A program made the translations under genes and the position numbers. The notes below the pieces were generated by a model. The model was not told where the DNA came from. It ran no database searches and saw only the letters and a list, made by a program, of their open reading frames with translations. From positions 37,583-101,582 of the forward strand of contig QGVH01000011.1 of the NCBI GenBank assembly GCA_003242735.1: a stretch of DNA of 64,000 bases, written 5' to 3'. This document shows, piece after piece, positions 1 through 8,875 of this stretch. The stretch is from a bacterium (lineage in GTDB: Bacteria; Gemmatimonadota; Gemmatimonadetes; Longimicrobiales; RSA9). Within the stretch, counting starts at the first letter, position 1. Every line of letters begins with the position of its first letter.

Positions 1-1
1 C

Positions 2-736
2 GCCCCGGGCAGCCGGACCGTGTACAGCGACCTCGGCATCATGGTGTTGGGGTTCATCATCGAGGAGGTGACCGGCCAGACGCTGGACGGGTTCCTCGAT
101 GAGCGGGTGTTCGACCCGCTCGGCATGCGGGACACGGGATACAACCCTCGTTCGTGGGCGGATCCCGTCCCCGCCGTCGCGGCGTACGGCGAAGCGGGGC
201 CCGGAACGGACGGCAGTCCGCCGATCCTCGCCAGAGTGGCGCCGACCGAGGTGGACACCGTTTTCCGTCACACACACGTCCACGGCGTCGTCCACGATGA
301 GAACGCGTACGCCCTCGGCGGCGTCGCCGGTCACGCCGGGCTCTTCTCCTCGGCGCGCGACCTGGCCGTCTTCGCGCAGATGATGTTGAACGGAGGAGAG
401 TACGGCGGGGTACGTGTGGTGGATTCCGCGACCATCGCGCTCTTCACGCGTCGCGCCGAGGGCTCCGGCCGAGCGCTCGGCTGGGACAAGCCCGGCCCGA
501 GCGATCCGTTCAGCCCGCGCGCCTACGGACACACGGGCTTCACGGGCACCAGCGTCTGGATCGACCCGGAGTACGACTTGTTCGTCGTGCTCCTCACGAA
601 CCGGATCAATCCGACGCGCGACAACACGAAACACGCCGCCCTGCGCAGGGCCGTGCACGACGCGGTCATTCATGCGATCACCGACATGCCGGTGAGGAAG
701 CGCGAGGGGGCGAGAAGCGATGAAGTACGCCAGTAG
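2..736 (+). CDS. Serine hydrolase, beta-lactamase/PBP-like (5' partial)
   Basis: The gene enters from the left edge, so the N-terminus and the catalytic SxxK motif are missing. The frame is open from base 2; the GTG at 20 is internal. About 244 C-terminal residues remain. A YSD triad near the window edge fits the second active-site motif of class C beta-lactamase-like hydrolases, and an HTGFTG sequence near residue 175 fits the KTG-like third motif. The family cleaves peptidoglycan peptides, esters or beta-lactams. The next gene is an amino-sugar deaminase whose earliest start overlaps this one, and in related bacteria this domain is often fused to a family 3 beta-N-acetylglucosaminidase. A missing GH3 domain upstream is therefore possible but cannot be seen here. 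Confidence 0.85.
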   Translation, partial: APGSRTVYSDLGIMVLGFIIEEVTGQTLDGFLDERVFDPLGMRDTGYNPRSWADPVPAVAAYGEAGPGTDGSPPILARVAPTEVDTVFRHTHVHGVVHDENAYALGGVAGHAGLFSSARDLAVFAQMMLNGGEYGGVRVVDSATIALFTRRAEGSGRALGWDKPGPSDPFSPRAYGHTGFTGTSVWIDPEYDLFVVLLTNRINPTRDNTKHAALRRAVHDAVIHAITDMPVRKREGARSDEVRQ

Positions 737-2714
737 ATCTCCGCTGCGCGTGTGGGATCACGCGCTACCCTACAACCTGGACCATCGGACAGCGAACATG
801 GCTCAACACACCGAACGTGTTCCTGTGGTGATCGTCGAGGAGCACGAGGACATCGCGCGCCTCATCGCGGATCGCATCGCGACGCTCATCCGCACCAAGC
901 GCGCCGCCGGCGAGTACGCCGTCCTCGGGCTCGCGACGGGCTCCACGCCGATCGGCATATACCGCGAACTGATCCGCCTGCACCGCGAGGAGGGCCTCGA
1001 CTTCTCCAACGTCATCACGTTCAATCTCGATGAGTACTACCCCATGCAACCGGATAGCATCCACAGCTTCCACCGGTACATGTGGGAGAACTTCTTCGAG
1101 CACGTGAACGTCAAGCCGGAGAACGTCCACATCCCTCGCGGCGACATCCCGCGCGACCAGGTGGAAGCCTACTGCCGGGAGTACGAGGCCGCCATCGAAC
1201 GGGCCGGCGGGATCGACTTCCAGATCCTCGGGATCGGCAAGAGCGGCCACATCGGGTTCAACGAGCCGGGCTCCGGCATCGATTCCCGGACCCGCCTGGT
1301 GACGCTGGACACCATCACCCGCAAGGACGCCGCCGCCGACTTCTTTGGCGAGGAGAACGTGCCGCGCGAGGCGATCACCATGGGCGTCGCCACGATCCTC
1401 GAGGCCCGTGAGATCGCGCTCATCGCCACCGGCGAACACAAGGCGTCCATCATCCGCCGCGCCGTCGAGGGCGACATTTCTCCCGACGTCGCCGCCACGT
1501 ACCTCCAGACGCATCCGAACACGACCTTCTACGTGGACAGCGCCGCGGCCAGCGAGCTCACGCGGGTCCGTACGCCCTGGCTGGTCCGGGAGGTCGAGTG
1601 GACGCCCGAACTCACCGAGCGCGCGGTCATCTGGCTCTCCGAGGAGACCAAGACGCCGATCCTCAAGCTGTCCAGCACGGACTATCGGGAGAACCACCTC
1701 AGCTCCCTGCTCGCGTCCTACCCCTCGGTGGACGTGCTGAACAAGACCGTGTTCGCGCGCCTCGCGGCCAAGATCTGTGACAACCCGCGGCTCCCGCACG
1801 GGCGCCGGATCATCGTCTTCAGCCCGCACCCGGACGATGACGTGATCAGCATGGGCGGCACGCTGCGGAAGCTGCACGAGAACGAGAACCATCTCGTGGT
1901 CGCCTACATGACGTCCGGCAACATCGCCGTCTTCGACCACGAGGTGCGGCGGTACCTCGACTTCATTTCGCGCTTCCACCGCGAGGTCGCCGGCATCCAG
2001 AACGGGGCGCTGGACGAGTTGATCGCCCGCATCGAGAGCGCGCTCGCGCGGAAGAAGCCGGGCGAGGTCGACATCCGCGAGGTGCAGGACATCAAGCGCG
2101 AGATCCGTGAGGCCGAGGCGGTCAGCGCCGTCGAGTCGCTGGGAATCGCGCGCAGCGCCTGCCGCTTCCTGAACCTGCCGTTCTACCAGACCGGCAAGGT
2201 GCGCAAGGACCCGATCGGCGAGGCGGACATCCGGATCATCCTCGAGCTGTTCGAGGAGGTGAAGCCCGAGGTCATTTACGTGGCCGGCGACCTGTCCGAT
2301 CCGCACGGCACGCACCGGATGTGCAAGCAGGCCATCGAGCTGGCGCTGCAGCGGTACCAGGGGCCGCAGCCCGAGGTCTGGCTCTACCGCGGCGCCTGGC
2401 AGGAGTGGGCCGTCCACGAGGCCGATGTGCTGGTGCCGCTCTCGCGCGAAGAGTTGCGACGCAAGATCCTCGCGATCTTCAAGCACCAGTCGCAGAAGGA
2501 CGTCGCGCCGTTCCCGGGGCCGTACGACGAGCGGGAGTTCTGGCAGCGCGTGGAGGCGCGCAACACCGCCACGGCCCGGGACATGGATCGCCTCGGCCTG
2601 CCGGAGTTCCACGCGATGGAGGCGTTCGTGGTGATCCGCCCGTCGGCCCAGCGGCGTAGCATCCCGGCGCCGGCCGCCGAGCCCGAGATGTCGCCCGTGC
2701 TCGCCGTCGAGTAG
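720..2714 (+). CDS. nagB: Glucosamine-6-phosphate deaminase fused to a PIG-L-type deacetylase
   Basis: This is a two-domain cytosolic enzyme. Residues about 35-300 are a NagB domain that converts GlcN-6-P to fructose-6-P and ammonia. It has the substrate-loop GLATGSTP, NLDEYYPM with the proton-transfer Asp, and SGHIGFNEPG with the catalytic His. Residues about 360-640 are a PIG-L/LmbE-type zinc deacetylase with the metal-binding HPDDD at 370-374 and a later DPHGTHR. The fusion is known from Bacteroidetes-type genomes. The ATG at 720 has a GAGGGGG ribosome site and overlaps the previous gene by 17 nt. The ATG at 798 (MAQHTE) is an alternative that removes 26 residues. The symporter follows 6 nt after the stop, so this lies in an amino-sugar operon with no separate nagA in view. 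Confidence 0.93.
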   Translation: MKYASRSPLRVWDHALPYNLDHRTANMAQHTERVPVVIVEEHEDIARLIADRIATLIRTKRAAGEYAVLGLATGSTPIGIYRELIRLHREEGLDFSNVITFNLDEYYPMQPDSIHSFHRYMWENFFEHVNVKPENVHIPRGDIPRDQVEAYCREYEAAIERAGGIDFQILGIGKSGHIGFNEPGSGIDSRTRLVTLDTITRKDAAADFFGEENVPREAITMGVATILEAREIALIATGEHKASIIRRAVEGDISPDVAATYLQTHPNTTFYVDSAAASELTRVRTPWLVREVEWTPELTERAVIWLSEETKTPILKLSSTDYRENHLSSLLASYPSVDVLNKTVFARLAAKICDNPRLPHGRRIIVFSPHPDDDVISMGGTLRKLHENENHLVVAYMTSGNIAVFDHEVRRYLDFISRFHREVAGIQNGALDELIARIESALARKKPGEVDIREVQDIKREIREAEAVSAVESLGIARSACRFLNLPFYQTGKVRKDPIGEADIRIILELFEEVKPEVIYVAGDLSDPHGTHRMCKQAIELALQRYQGPQPEVWLYRGAWQEWAVHEADVLVPLSREELRRKILAIFKHQSQKDVAPFPGPYDEREFWQRVEARNTATARDMDRLGLPEFHAMEAFVVIRPSAQRRSIPAPAAEPEMSPVLAVE

Positions 2715-2720
2715 GCCGGC

Positions 2721-4229
2721 ATGTCCATCACTGCGCTCGACGCCGCCGTCATCGTCGCCTACCTGCTCGGCGTCACCGCGTTCGGGACCTGGCTCGGCCG
2801 CTCCCAGAAGGGGGCGCAGGACTACTTCTTGGGCGGCCGGGCCATCGCCTGGTGGGCGGTCTGCTTCTCCGTCGTCGCGACGGAGACCAGCGCCCTCACC
2901 TTCATCAGCGTGCCGGGCACCGCGTACGTGTCCGACCTGTGGATGCTCCAGCTCACCCTGGGCTACCTGGTCGGGCGCATCGCGATCGCGGCGGTCCTGC
3001 TGCCCGGTTACTTCCGGGGTGAGCTCGAAACGGCCTACGCCGTGCTCGAGGGCCGCTTCGGCCTGGGCGCCCGCCGCTTCGCGTCCATCATCTTCCTGGT
3101 GACCCGCGCCTTCGCCGACAGCGTGCGCGTGTTCGCCGCCGCGATCCCCATCTCCCTCCTGACGGGACTGCCCTACTGGCAATCGATCGTCATCACGGGG
3201 ATCTTCACGCTGGTCTACACCTACTACGGCGGGTTGCGCGCAGTGGTCTGGGTGGACGTCATCCAGATGGGGATCTACCTGTTCGGCGGGATCGCGGCCC
3301 TCGCCGTGTTGCTCGGGCGGCTCGGCGGGTGGGAGGCGATCGCGGCGGCGGTCGAGCCGCTCGACAAGTTCCGGATCTTCCACTTCGAGGGGGGCTGGGG
3401 AGGCTTCGCCAGCGCCCAGTGGTTCTGGACCGGCCTCGTGGGCGGCGCGTTCCTCTCCATGGCGTCGCACGGCGTGGACCACCTGATCGTCCAGCGCCTG
3501 CTCGCCGCGCCCTCACTGGCCGACGCGCGCCGCGCGCTCGTCGGCAGCGGCATCCTGGTGATCGGGCAGTTCGCCCTGTTCCTGCTGGTCGGCGCCGGCC
3601 TCTATGCGTTCTACCAGGGCCGGGCCTTCGACACGCCGGACGCGATCTTCCCGACGTTCATCATCGAGCAGCTCCCGCCCGGGCTCTCGGGCTTGATCAT
3701 CGCCGGGATCCTGGCCGCGATGATGTCCACGGTCTCGTCCTCGCTCAATTCGCTGGCATCCGCCACGACACACGACCTGTACGCGCCGCTCTCCGGCCGC
3801 GGGGATGATCAAGAACACCTGATGCGCGTCGGCAGGCGCTTCACGGTCCTGTGGGCGGCGATCATCATCGGCGGCGGGATCCTGTTCCAGTTCGCGTCGC
3901 AGGGCACGCCGATCGTGGTCATCGCGCTCCAGATCGCGTCCTTCACCTACGGCGGCCTGCTCGGCGCGTTCCTGCTCGCCGTCGTTTCGCGGCGCGCCGG
4001 GCAGCGTGACGCGATCGCCGGCATGGCGGTCGCCATCGTCGTCATGACCGCGCTCTGGGCGGCCCAGCAGTTCGGCCTCATGCCCAAGGTGGTCGACACG
4101 CTCTGGTTCTCGTTGATCGGCTCCGCCATCACGGTCGCCGTCGGCTCTGCGAGCGCTGCCTTGCGGGGCGGCCGCGGCGCACGTCGGCAGCTCGAGGTGG
4201 TCGCGGGCGCCGATCCACGATCGAGATGA
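2721..4229 (+). CDS. Sodium:solute symporter (SSS family), probable amino-sugar uptake
   Basis: This 502-residue integral inner-membrane protein has about 13 hydrophobic segments and an N-terminal DYFLGGR motif typical of the SSS family (SLC5-like). Those transporters couple Na+ import to uptake of sugars, amino acids or similar solutes. WWAVCFSVVATETSALTF in the second helix and the SSSLNSLASATTHD stretch match the family sodium-site region. It starts 6 nt after the deaminase fusion and its stop overlaps the kinase start by 4 nt (ATGA). The neighbours suggest N-acetylglucosamine, N-acetylmuramic acid or glucosamine as substrate. That is inference from context, because SSS specificity cannot be read from sequence. 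Confidence 0.9.
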   Translation: MSITALDAAVIVAYLLGVTAFGTWLGRSQKGAQDYFLGGRAIAWWAVCFSVVATETSALTFISVPGTAYVSDLWMLQLTLGYLVGRIAIAAVLLPGYFRGELETAYAVLEGRFGLGARRFASIIFLVTRAFADSVRVFAAAIPISLLTGLPYWQSIVITGIFTLVYTYYGGLRAVVWVDVIQMGIYLFGGIAALAVLLGRLGGWEAIAAAVEPLDKFRIFHFEGGWGGFASAQWFWTGLVGGAFLSMASHGVDHLIVQRLLAAPSLADARRALVGSGILVIGQFALFLLVGAGLYAFYQGRAFDTPDAIFPTFIIEQLPPGLSGLIIAGILAAMMSTVSSSLNSLASATTHDLYAPLSGRGDDQEHLMRVGRRFTVLWAAIIIGGGILFQFASQGTPIVVIALQIASFTYGGLLGAFLLAVVSRRAGQRDAIAGMAVAIVVMTALWAAQQFGLMPKVVDTLWFSLIGSAITVAVGSASAALRGGRGARRQLEVVAGADPRSR

Positions 4230-5188
4230 GCCCCGGTCCTCGCCCTCGCCCCTGTCCGGGCCCCGACGCGGTGTACCTCGGCCTCGACGGAGGCGGCACC
4301 AACACCACGGTCGTGGCGACGGACGCCGCCGGACGAGAGCTCGCGCGCGTCCGCGGCGGTGCCGGGATCGTGAACCCGGCGGACCCCGGCGCCCGGGCGG
4401 GGACGCTCGCAGAGCTCGCCCGCCGCACGCTGGAGGCGGCCGGCGCCGCCGCACCCGCCGCCGCGCTCTGCTGTGCGCTCGCCGGTGCGGGGCGCGAGGC
4501 CGAACGTCGCGCCATCCGGGAGGCGCTCGCCCGCCACGCGGTGGCCCGGGAGATCCGCGTCGTCGGCGACATCGAGGCCGCCTTCCACGACGCCTTCGCC
4601 GCCGGGCCCGGCCTGCTCATCATCGCCGGCACCGGCTCCATCGCGTGGGGCCGCGCCGAGGACGGACGCACCGCCCGCGTCGGCGGCTGGGGGCACGTGC
4701 TCGGCGATGAGGGCAGTGGTTACGCCGTGGGACTCGCCGCCCTGCGCGCCGTGGTCCGGGCCCACGACGGCCGCGCTCCCGGGACCGCGCTACGGGAACC
4801 CGTGTTGAGGCACGCGGGCGTGGATGCGCCGGAGGGGCTCATTGCCTGGGCCGCAGCCGCGACCAAGGCAGACATCGCCGCGCTCACCCCCCACGTCGCC
4901 ACCACCGCGGCGGCGGGCGACGCGGTCGCCGCCGGCATCCTGCGCGCCGCTGCTGAGGAGCTCGCCGCCCACGCCCGCGCCCTCTACCGGCGGCTGGGCC
5001 CGTGGGCCGAGCCGGCCCCCGTCGCCCTCACCGGCGGTCTCCTCGCGCCCGGCGGCCCGCTCCGCGAGGCGACCGCCGCGGCGCTCCGGGCCCTCGAGCT
5101 CCCGCTCCGCTTGCTCGACAGCACCGTGGACGCGGCCCGCGGTGCGGCGGCGCTCGCGCGGGGCGCCGCGCCGCCCGCTCGAGCCTGA
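4226..5188 (+). CDS. N-acetylglucosamine kinase-like BadF/BadG/BcrA/BcrD ATPase
   Basis: This 320-residue member of the actin-like ASKHA ATPase fold shows the phosphate-1 loop (GLDGGGTNTT, about residues 14-23), an adenosine/phosphate-2 GTGS, the GDEGSGYAVG loop and an LTGG motif near the C-terminus. BadF-family members with this pattern include GlcNAc kinases, which would produce GlcNAc-6-P for the deacetylase and deaminase encoded two genes upstream. The ATG overlaps the symporter stop as ATGA, indicating coupled translation. A perfect hairpin follows the stop. The alternative, a benzoyl-CoA reductase activase subunit, is unlikely because no reductase genes are nearby. Confidence 0.88.
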   Translation: MSPGPRPRPCPGPDAVYLGLDGGGTNTTVVATDAAGRELARVRGGAGIVNPADPGARAGTLAELARRTLEAAGAAAPAAALCCALAGAGREAERRAIREALARHAVAREIRVVGDIEAAFHDAFAAGPGLLIIAGTGSIAWGRAEDGRTARVGGWGHVLGDEGSGYAVGLAALRAVVRAHDGRAPGTALREPVLRHAGVDAPEGLIAWAAAATKADIAALTPHVATTAAAGDAVAAGILRAAAEELAAHARALYRRLGPWAEPAPVALTGGLLAPGGPLREATAAALRALELPLRLLDSTVDAARGAAALARGAAPPARA

Positions 5189-5208
5189 CCGGGCACACCC
5201 CTCCTCGG

Positions 5209-5246
5209 GTCCTGGAGAGGGCCGCTCGGGCGGCCCTCTCCAGGAC
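5209..5246 (+). terminator. Perfect 17-bp hairpin ending the amino-sugar operon
   Basis: Positions 5209-5225 are the exact reverse complement of 5230-5246, separated by a TCGG tetraloop. The hairpin sits 20 nt after the kinase stop. No T-run follows, so it could be a terminator without a U-tract or an RNA-stabilising 3' end. Confidence 0.7.
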
Positions 5247-5700
5247 CGACAGCCGCCCATCCCCCGTCACAAAACGGAAGGGTCGCGCGTTCTAAGGCTG
5301 AACCGAGGTCGGGAACAACGCTGCCGCCCGAGTGGCTGCAGCAGTCATTGTGTTTGGATCGGATCGGCGCCGTGGCTCGGCCCGGGGCGTCCACTTGCCT
5401 CTTGACAGGAGTTCGGTCTGGGCGTAAGTGTAGGTGCCAATCCGACCAAGCCTCAGGAGAGCCGCTTTCGAGGCCACTCACCAACATTCCTGACGCCGGG
5501 AGAGGCGATCACGAGGCGCCTTGTTCCGAAACTCGTTCAGAGAGCGCGAATTGCGTGCTTTTCGTTCGGACGTCTGTTCGCTTTCCAATTCTTCGTCGTT
5601 GGTATACGAAGGACCCGTGTGCCCGGGCGCCACGTCCGCGCATCGGCGCCCGGGGGTCGGATCGCCGGTCCGTCATCCGTATCTCCTCAAGGAGGGAACC
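5247..5700 (+). promoter_or_regulatory. Leader region upstream of the TonB-receptor operon, with a promoter candidate
   Basis: No convincing gene is seen here. The stretch at about 5480-5620 is clearly less GC-rich than its surroundings. A perfect -35 box TTGACA at 5402-5407 is followed after 17 nt by a weak -10 (TAAGTG, 5425-5430), implying a 5' UTR of roughly 265 nt. A second -10-like TATACG lies near 5603 inside a small inverted repeat (CTTCGT...ACGAAG). AAGGAGGG sits just before the GTG at 5701. ORFs crossing the region have unlikely composition and no separate ribosome site. Confidence 0.5.
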
Positions 5701-8700
5701 GTGACGCAACGCTACGTCCTGGCCGGCGCGGTCGCCGCGTTACTGCTGGCGTTCGGCGCCTTCGCCCCGCCGGTCCACGCTCAAACCGGCAAGTTGACCG
5801 GACTCGTGACGGACCAGCAGACGGGCGAGCCCCTGGCCGGCGTCCAGGTGACCATCGAGGAGTTGAGACGGAGCACGCTCACGGGCGAGAACGGTCGTTA
5901 CTTCATGATCAACATCCCGCCCGGGACGTACACCGTCACGGCGCAGATCATCGGCTACGCGACGGTGCGCAAGGAGAACATCTCGATCACGATCGACGTG
6001 ACGCGCACGGTCGACTTCGAGATGACCAGCGAGGCGCTGGCCGTCTCGCCGGTCGTCGTCGAGGTGGAGCGCGTCCCGCTGATCGAGACGTCCGCGGCGG
6101 GGAGCTCGAGCACGCTCACCACGGCGGAGGTCAACACCCTGCCCGTGACCAGCGTCGAGGGCGCTCTGGCGTTGAAGCAGGGTTTCCTCCAGGTCCCGCA
6201 GAACACGGACATCATCGCGTTCACGGACACGCGCCGGAATCCCATTGAGCCGCTCCAGATCCGTGGCGGCCGGGTGGGCGAGACGCTCACCCTGATCGAC
6301 GGCATCCCGGTCAACAACTTCGTGTTCGGCGGCCCGGCGATCACGATCAACCGGAAGTACGTCCAGCAGATCGAGTACCAGCGCGGCGGCCTCGAGCCCC
6401 AGTACGGCAACGCCCTCTCGGGGATCGTGAACGTCGCGACCAAGGAGGGGTCGCGGGAGCTCGAGGGCTCGTTCGAGTACCAGACCTCGTCGCTGGGCGG
6501 GGCCCTGGGCAACCGTCACGACGAGCTGCTGGGCTACAGTCTGTTCGAAGGCCACCTGAGCGGCCCCGTCCCGGGGACGGGCGAGCGGCTGCGCTTCGTC
6601 ATCGCGGGGCGCAACAAGTACTCGGCCGACCAGGTGCACGAGTACGACAACGACGTCTTCCGGCCGGACCGGCCGCCGCAGGGCCTCAACACGCCGCACC
6701 CGCTGGATGTCATCGCGGGCTGGAGGGCGGACGGCTACGACAGCGAGGGTGACCTGTTCGCCAAGCTGACGTTCGAGGCGTCGCCCACGGCCAAGTTGAG
6801 CTTCTCGGTGCTCGACTACTACCGGCAGCGCATGCCGTTCGACTTCGCCTACCTGCTGACGGGCTTCAACCCGTCGGACGAGTGCGTCAAGCTCGGCGTG
6901 GACCGCGACGTCTGCGACGCGTACTACGGCACGGCGGGGCAGACGCCGCAGGGCTACGGCCGTTACGAGTTCATCGCGCGCTCGTCCATCCGGCTGGACC
7001 GGCGCCTCTACACGCTCAAGTGGGACCACACGCTGAACCGGACCCGCTACACGCTCGCGGCCGGGCTCTTCGACCAGGAGCGCCTGACCTGCAACTACCT
7101 GGACGGCGTCTGCCTCGAGGACCGGTTCGCGGACACCAACTTCACGGGCCGGTTCGTCGCGCCGGGGATCACGGCGTTCCACCCGGCGGCGGGGACGGAC
7201 GAGTTCTACGGGGGTGAGAAGCTCCGGACCCTGGTGGCGCGGGCGGACGTCGAGTCCCAGATCACGGACCACCACAACATCCAGGCCGGCGTCTACTACG
7301 AGCGCCACGACCTGGACTACCACGAGGTCCGCAACCGCGGCACCAACGACGTGATCGCGGTGCCGACCGACTACACGGCGAAGCCCTGGAACGCCGCGTT
7401 CTACGTGCAGGACGAGATCGAGTACGACTTCGTGACGGTGCGCCTGGGCTTCCGCTTCGACTATGGTCGGGCGGGCGGCCTCTTCTTCGCGGACCCGCTC
7501 GATCCGACCAACGGCACCACGGCGCGTGACGTGTGCGAGAACCCGCTGGCGTTCCAGAACGTGCGGGTCCGGGTGCCCAACGAGTCCGGCACGGGCACGC
7601 GGGTGGTCCAGATGTCGGCCGATCCGTCGTGGACGTGGGAGTACTGCTCGCATCCGGACAACCGGGACGTCCTGGCGGAGGCCGCGCGGATCGCGAGCCA
7701 TGACGACTTCGGCGAGTCGTCGCTGCGGAAGCAGTTCTCGCCGCGGATCCAGCTCTCGTTCCCGGTGACCGAGACGTCCAACTTCTTCTTCAATTTCGGC
7801 CGCTACTCGCAGAACCCGCTGCTCAACAACATCTACCAGGGCACGGGGATCGGCACGCCGTTGGAGGGTGTGCCGGGCGGCCCGCGCATCTTCTCCACGT
7901 CGTACACGATCGACTGGATCGGGAACCCGCATCTCCTGGTGGAGCGCACCGACGCCTACGAGATCGGGTTCCAGGCCGCGATCAACGACGAGTACTCGTT
8001 CCAGACGGTGTTCTTCACGAAGGACCAGTTCGGTCTGACGGGCCTCCAGGAGGGTGGCCGCAACGTCACCGATCCGGGTGCCACGTACGGCACCAACATC
8101 CCGCGCTACTGGGTCCTGGTGAACAAGGACTTCCAGACGGTGCGGGGCTTCGAGATCGGCGTGCAGCGTCGCCTCTCTGGGTACTGGGGGTTCGACCTGA
8201 ACTACACGTTCTCGCGGGCCACGACGAACGCGGCCGCACCCGAGCGTGAGGCGCAGGGTGTGATCGAGGAGGGCGATCCGCAGGCGCGGATCGAGTTCCC
8301 GTCGCCGATCGACCGGCCGCACGTCTTCAACGGCGTGCTGCGTTTCCAGGTCGGGCGGGAGACGCCGGACATTCCGTTCGGGAACTGGCTGCGGCACACG
8401 ATGGCGGCCGTCACCATCCGGGCGGCGAGCGGGTTCCCGTACACGCCGACCACGACGTTCACGGGGATCGGCGAGAACGCCCAGCTCGCCCGGAACTCGG
8501 CGCGCGCGCCCGCGACGTTCCAGCTGGACCTGCTGGCGCGGAAGGAGTGGGAGGTGGGCAACCTCCGCTACGGTGTGTTCGCGCGCGTCGTCAACCTGAC
8601 CGACCGCATCAACTGCGTCCAGGTCTACGTCTCCTCGGGCAACTGCATCGCAGGGACGGTGGACCAGAGCCGCGAGCGGCACGGCAACACGGTCGGCGAG

Positions 8701-8784
8701 GGTGCGAACTCGACCTACTTCGATCGGCCGTACTACATCGGCGAGCGCCGCAGCATCAACGCGGGCGTGACCATCAACTTCTGA
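5701..8784 (+). CDS. TonB-dependent outer-membrane receptor with carboxypeptidase-regulatory-like domain
   Basis: The GTG at 5701 is preceded by AAGGAGGG and opens a classical signal peptide ending near VHAQ. The frame remains open upstream but carries no such signal. About 1027 residues follow. Residues about 30-110 are a CarboxypepD_reg-like Ig fold (TGLVTDQQTGEPLAGV). About 120-260 form a plug domain including IRGGRVGETLTLIDGIP. The rest is a 22-strand barrel ending in the C-terminal Phe (TINF) recognised by the BAM machinery. Such receptors import large or scarce ligands using the proton motive force. It heads a five-gene cluster of secreted or outer-membrane proteins. The ligand is unknown, and no SusD-like partner is recognisable next to it. 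Confidence 0.92.
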   Translation: MTQRYVLAGAVAALLLAFGAFAPPVHAQTGKLTGLVTDQQTGEPLAGVQVTIEELRRSTLTGENGRYFMINIPPGTYTVTAQIIGYATVRKENISITIDVTRTVDFEMTSEALAVSPVVVEVERVPLIETSAAGSSSTLTTAEVNTLPVTSVEGALALKQGFLQVPQNTDIIAFTDTRRNPIEPLQIRGGRVGETLTLIDGIPVNNFVFGGPAITINRKYVQQIEYQRGGLEPQYGNALSGIVNVATKEGSRELEGSFEYQTSSLGGALGNRHDELLGYSLFEGHLSGPVPGTGERLRFVIAGRNKYSADQVHEYDNDVFRPDRPPQGLNTPHPLDVIAGWRADGYDSEGDLFAKLTFEASPTAKLSFSVLDYYRQRMPFDFAYLLTGFNPSDECVKLGVDRDVCDAYYGTAGQTPQGYGRYEFIARSSIRLDRRLYTLKWDHTLNRTRYTLAAGLFDQERLTCNYLDGVCLEDRFADTNFTGRFVAPGITAFHPAAGTDEFYGGEKLRTLVARADVESQITDHHNIQAGVYYERHDLDYHEVRNRGTNDVIAVPTDYTAKPWNAAFYVQDEIEYDFVTVRLGFRFDYGRAGGLFFADPLDPTNGTTARDVCENPLAFQNVRVRVPNESGTGTRVVQMSADPSWTWEYCSHPDNRDVLAEAARIASHDDFGESSLRKQFSPRIQLSFPVTETSNFFFNFGRYSQNPLLNNIYQGTGIGTPLEGVPGGPRIFSTSYTIDWIGNPHLLVERTDAYEIGFQAAINDEYSFQTVFFTKDQFGLTGLQEGGRNVTDPGATYGTNIPRYWVLVNKDFQTVRGFEIGVQRRLSGYWGFDLNYTFSRATTNAAAPEREAQGVIEEGDPQARIEFPSPIDRPHVFNGVLRFQVGRETPDIPFGNWLRHTMAAVTIRAASGFPYTPTTTFTGIGENAQLARNSARAPATFQLDLLARKEWEVGNLRYGVFARVVNLTDRINCVQVYVSSGNCIAGTVDQSRERHGNTVGEGANSTYFDRPYYIGERRSINAGVTINF

Positions 8785-8800
8785 GCCGGATCTGGGGGCG

Positions 8801-8840
8801 GGGACCGGGGGGGCGCACGTAGGCGCCGTCGCCCGGTCCC
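8801..8840 (+). other. Intercistronic stem-loop
   Basis: GGGACCGGG at 8801-8809 pairs with 8832-8840, and GGCGC at 8812-8816 pairs with 8823-8827. This makes a long hairpin between the receptor stop and the next start. It could partly terminate transcription or protect the receptor mRNA, giving unequal expression inside the operon. Confidence 0.5.
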
Positions 8841-8875
8841 GCGCCAACGGCGAGGCCATTGGAATCTGGGAGACC

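Noticed and set aside
765..3482. A 905-aa minus-strand ORF opposite the deaminase and symporter genes
   Set aside because: It is an antisense shadow caused by high GC at third positions; its composition is Arg/Asp/His-rich low complexity with no ribosome site or domain.
5348..5704. A plus-strand ORF of 118 aa in the receptor leader
   Set aside because: It has no ribosome site, mixed composition and overlaps the leader and the true receptor start.
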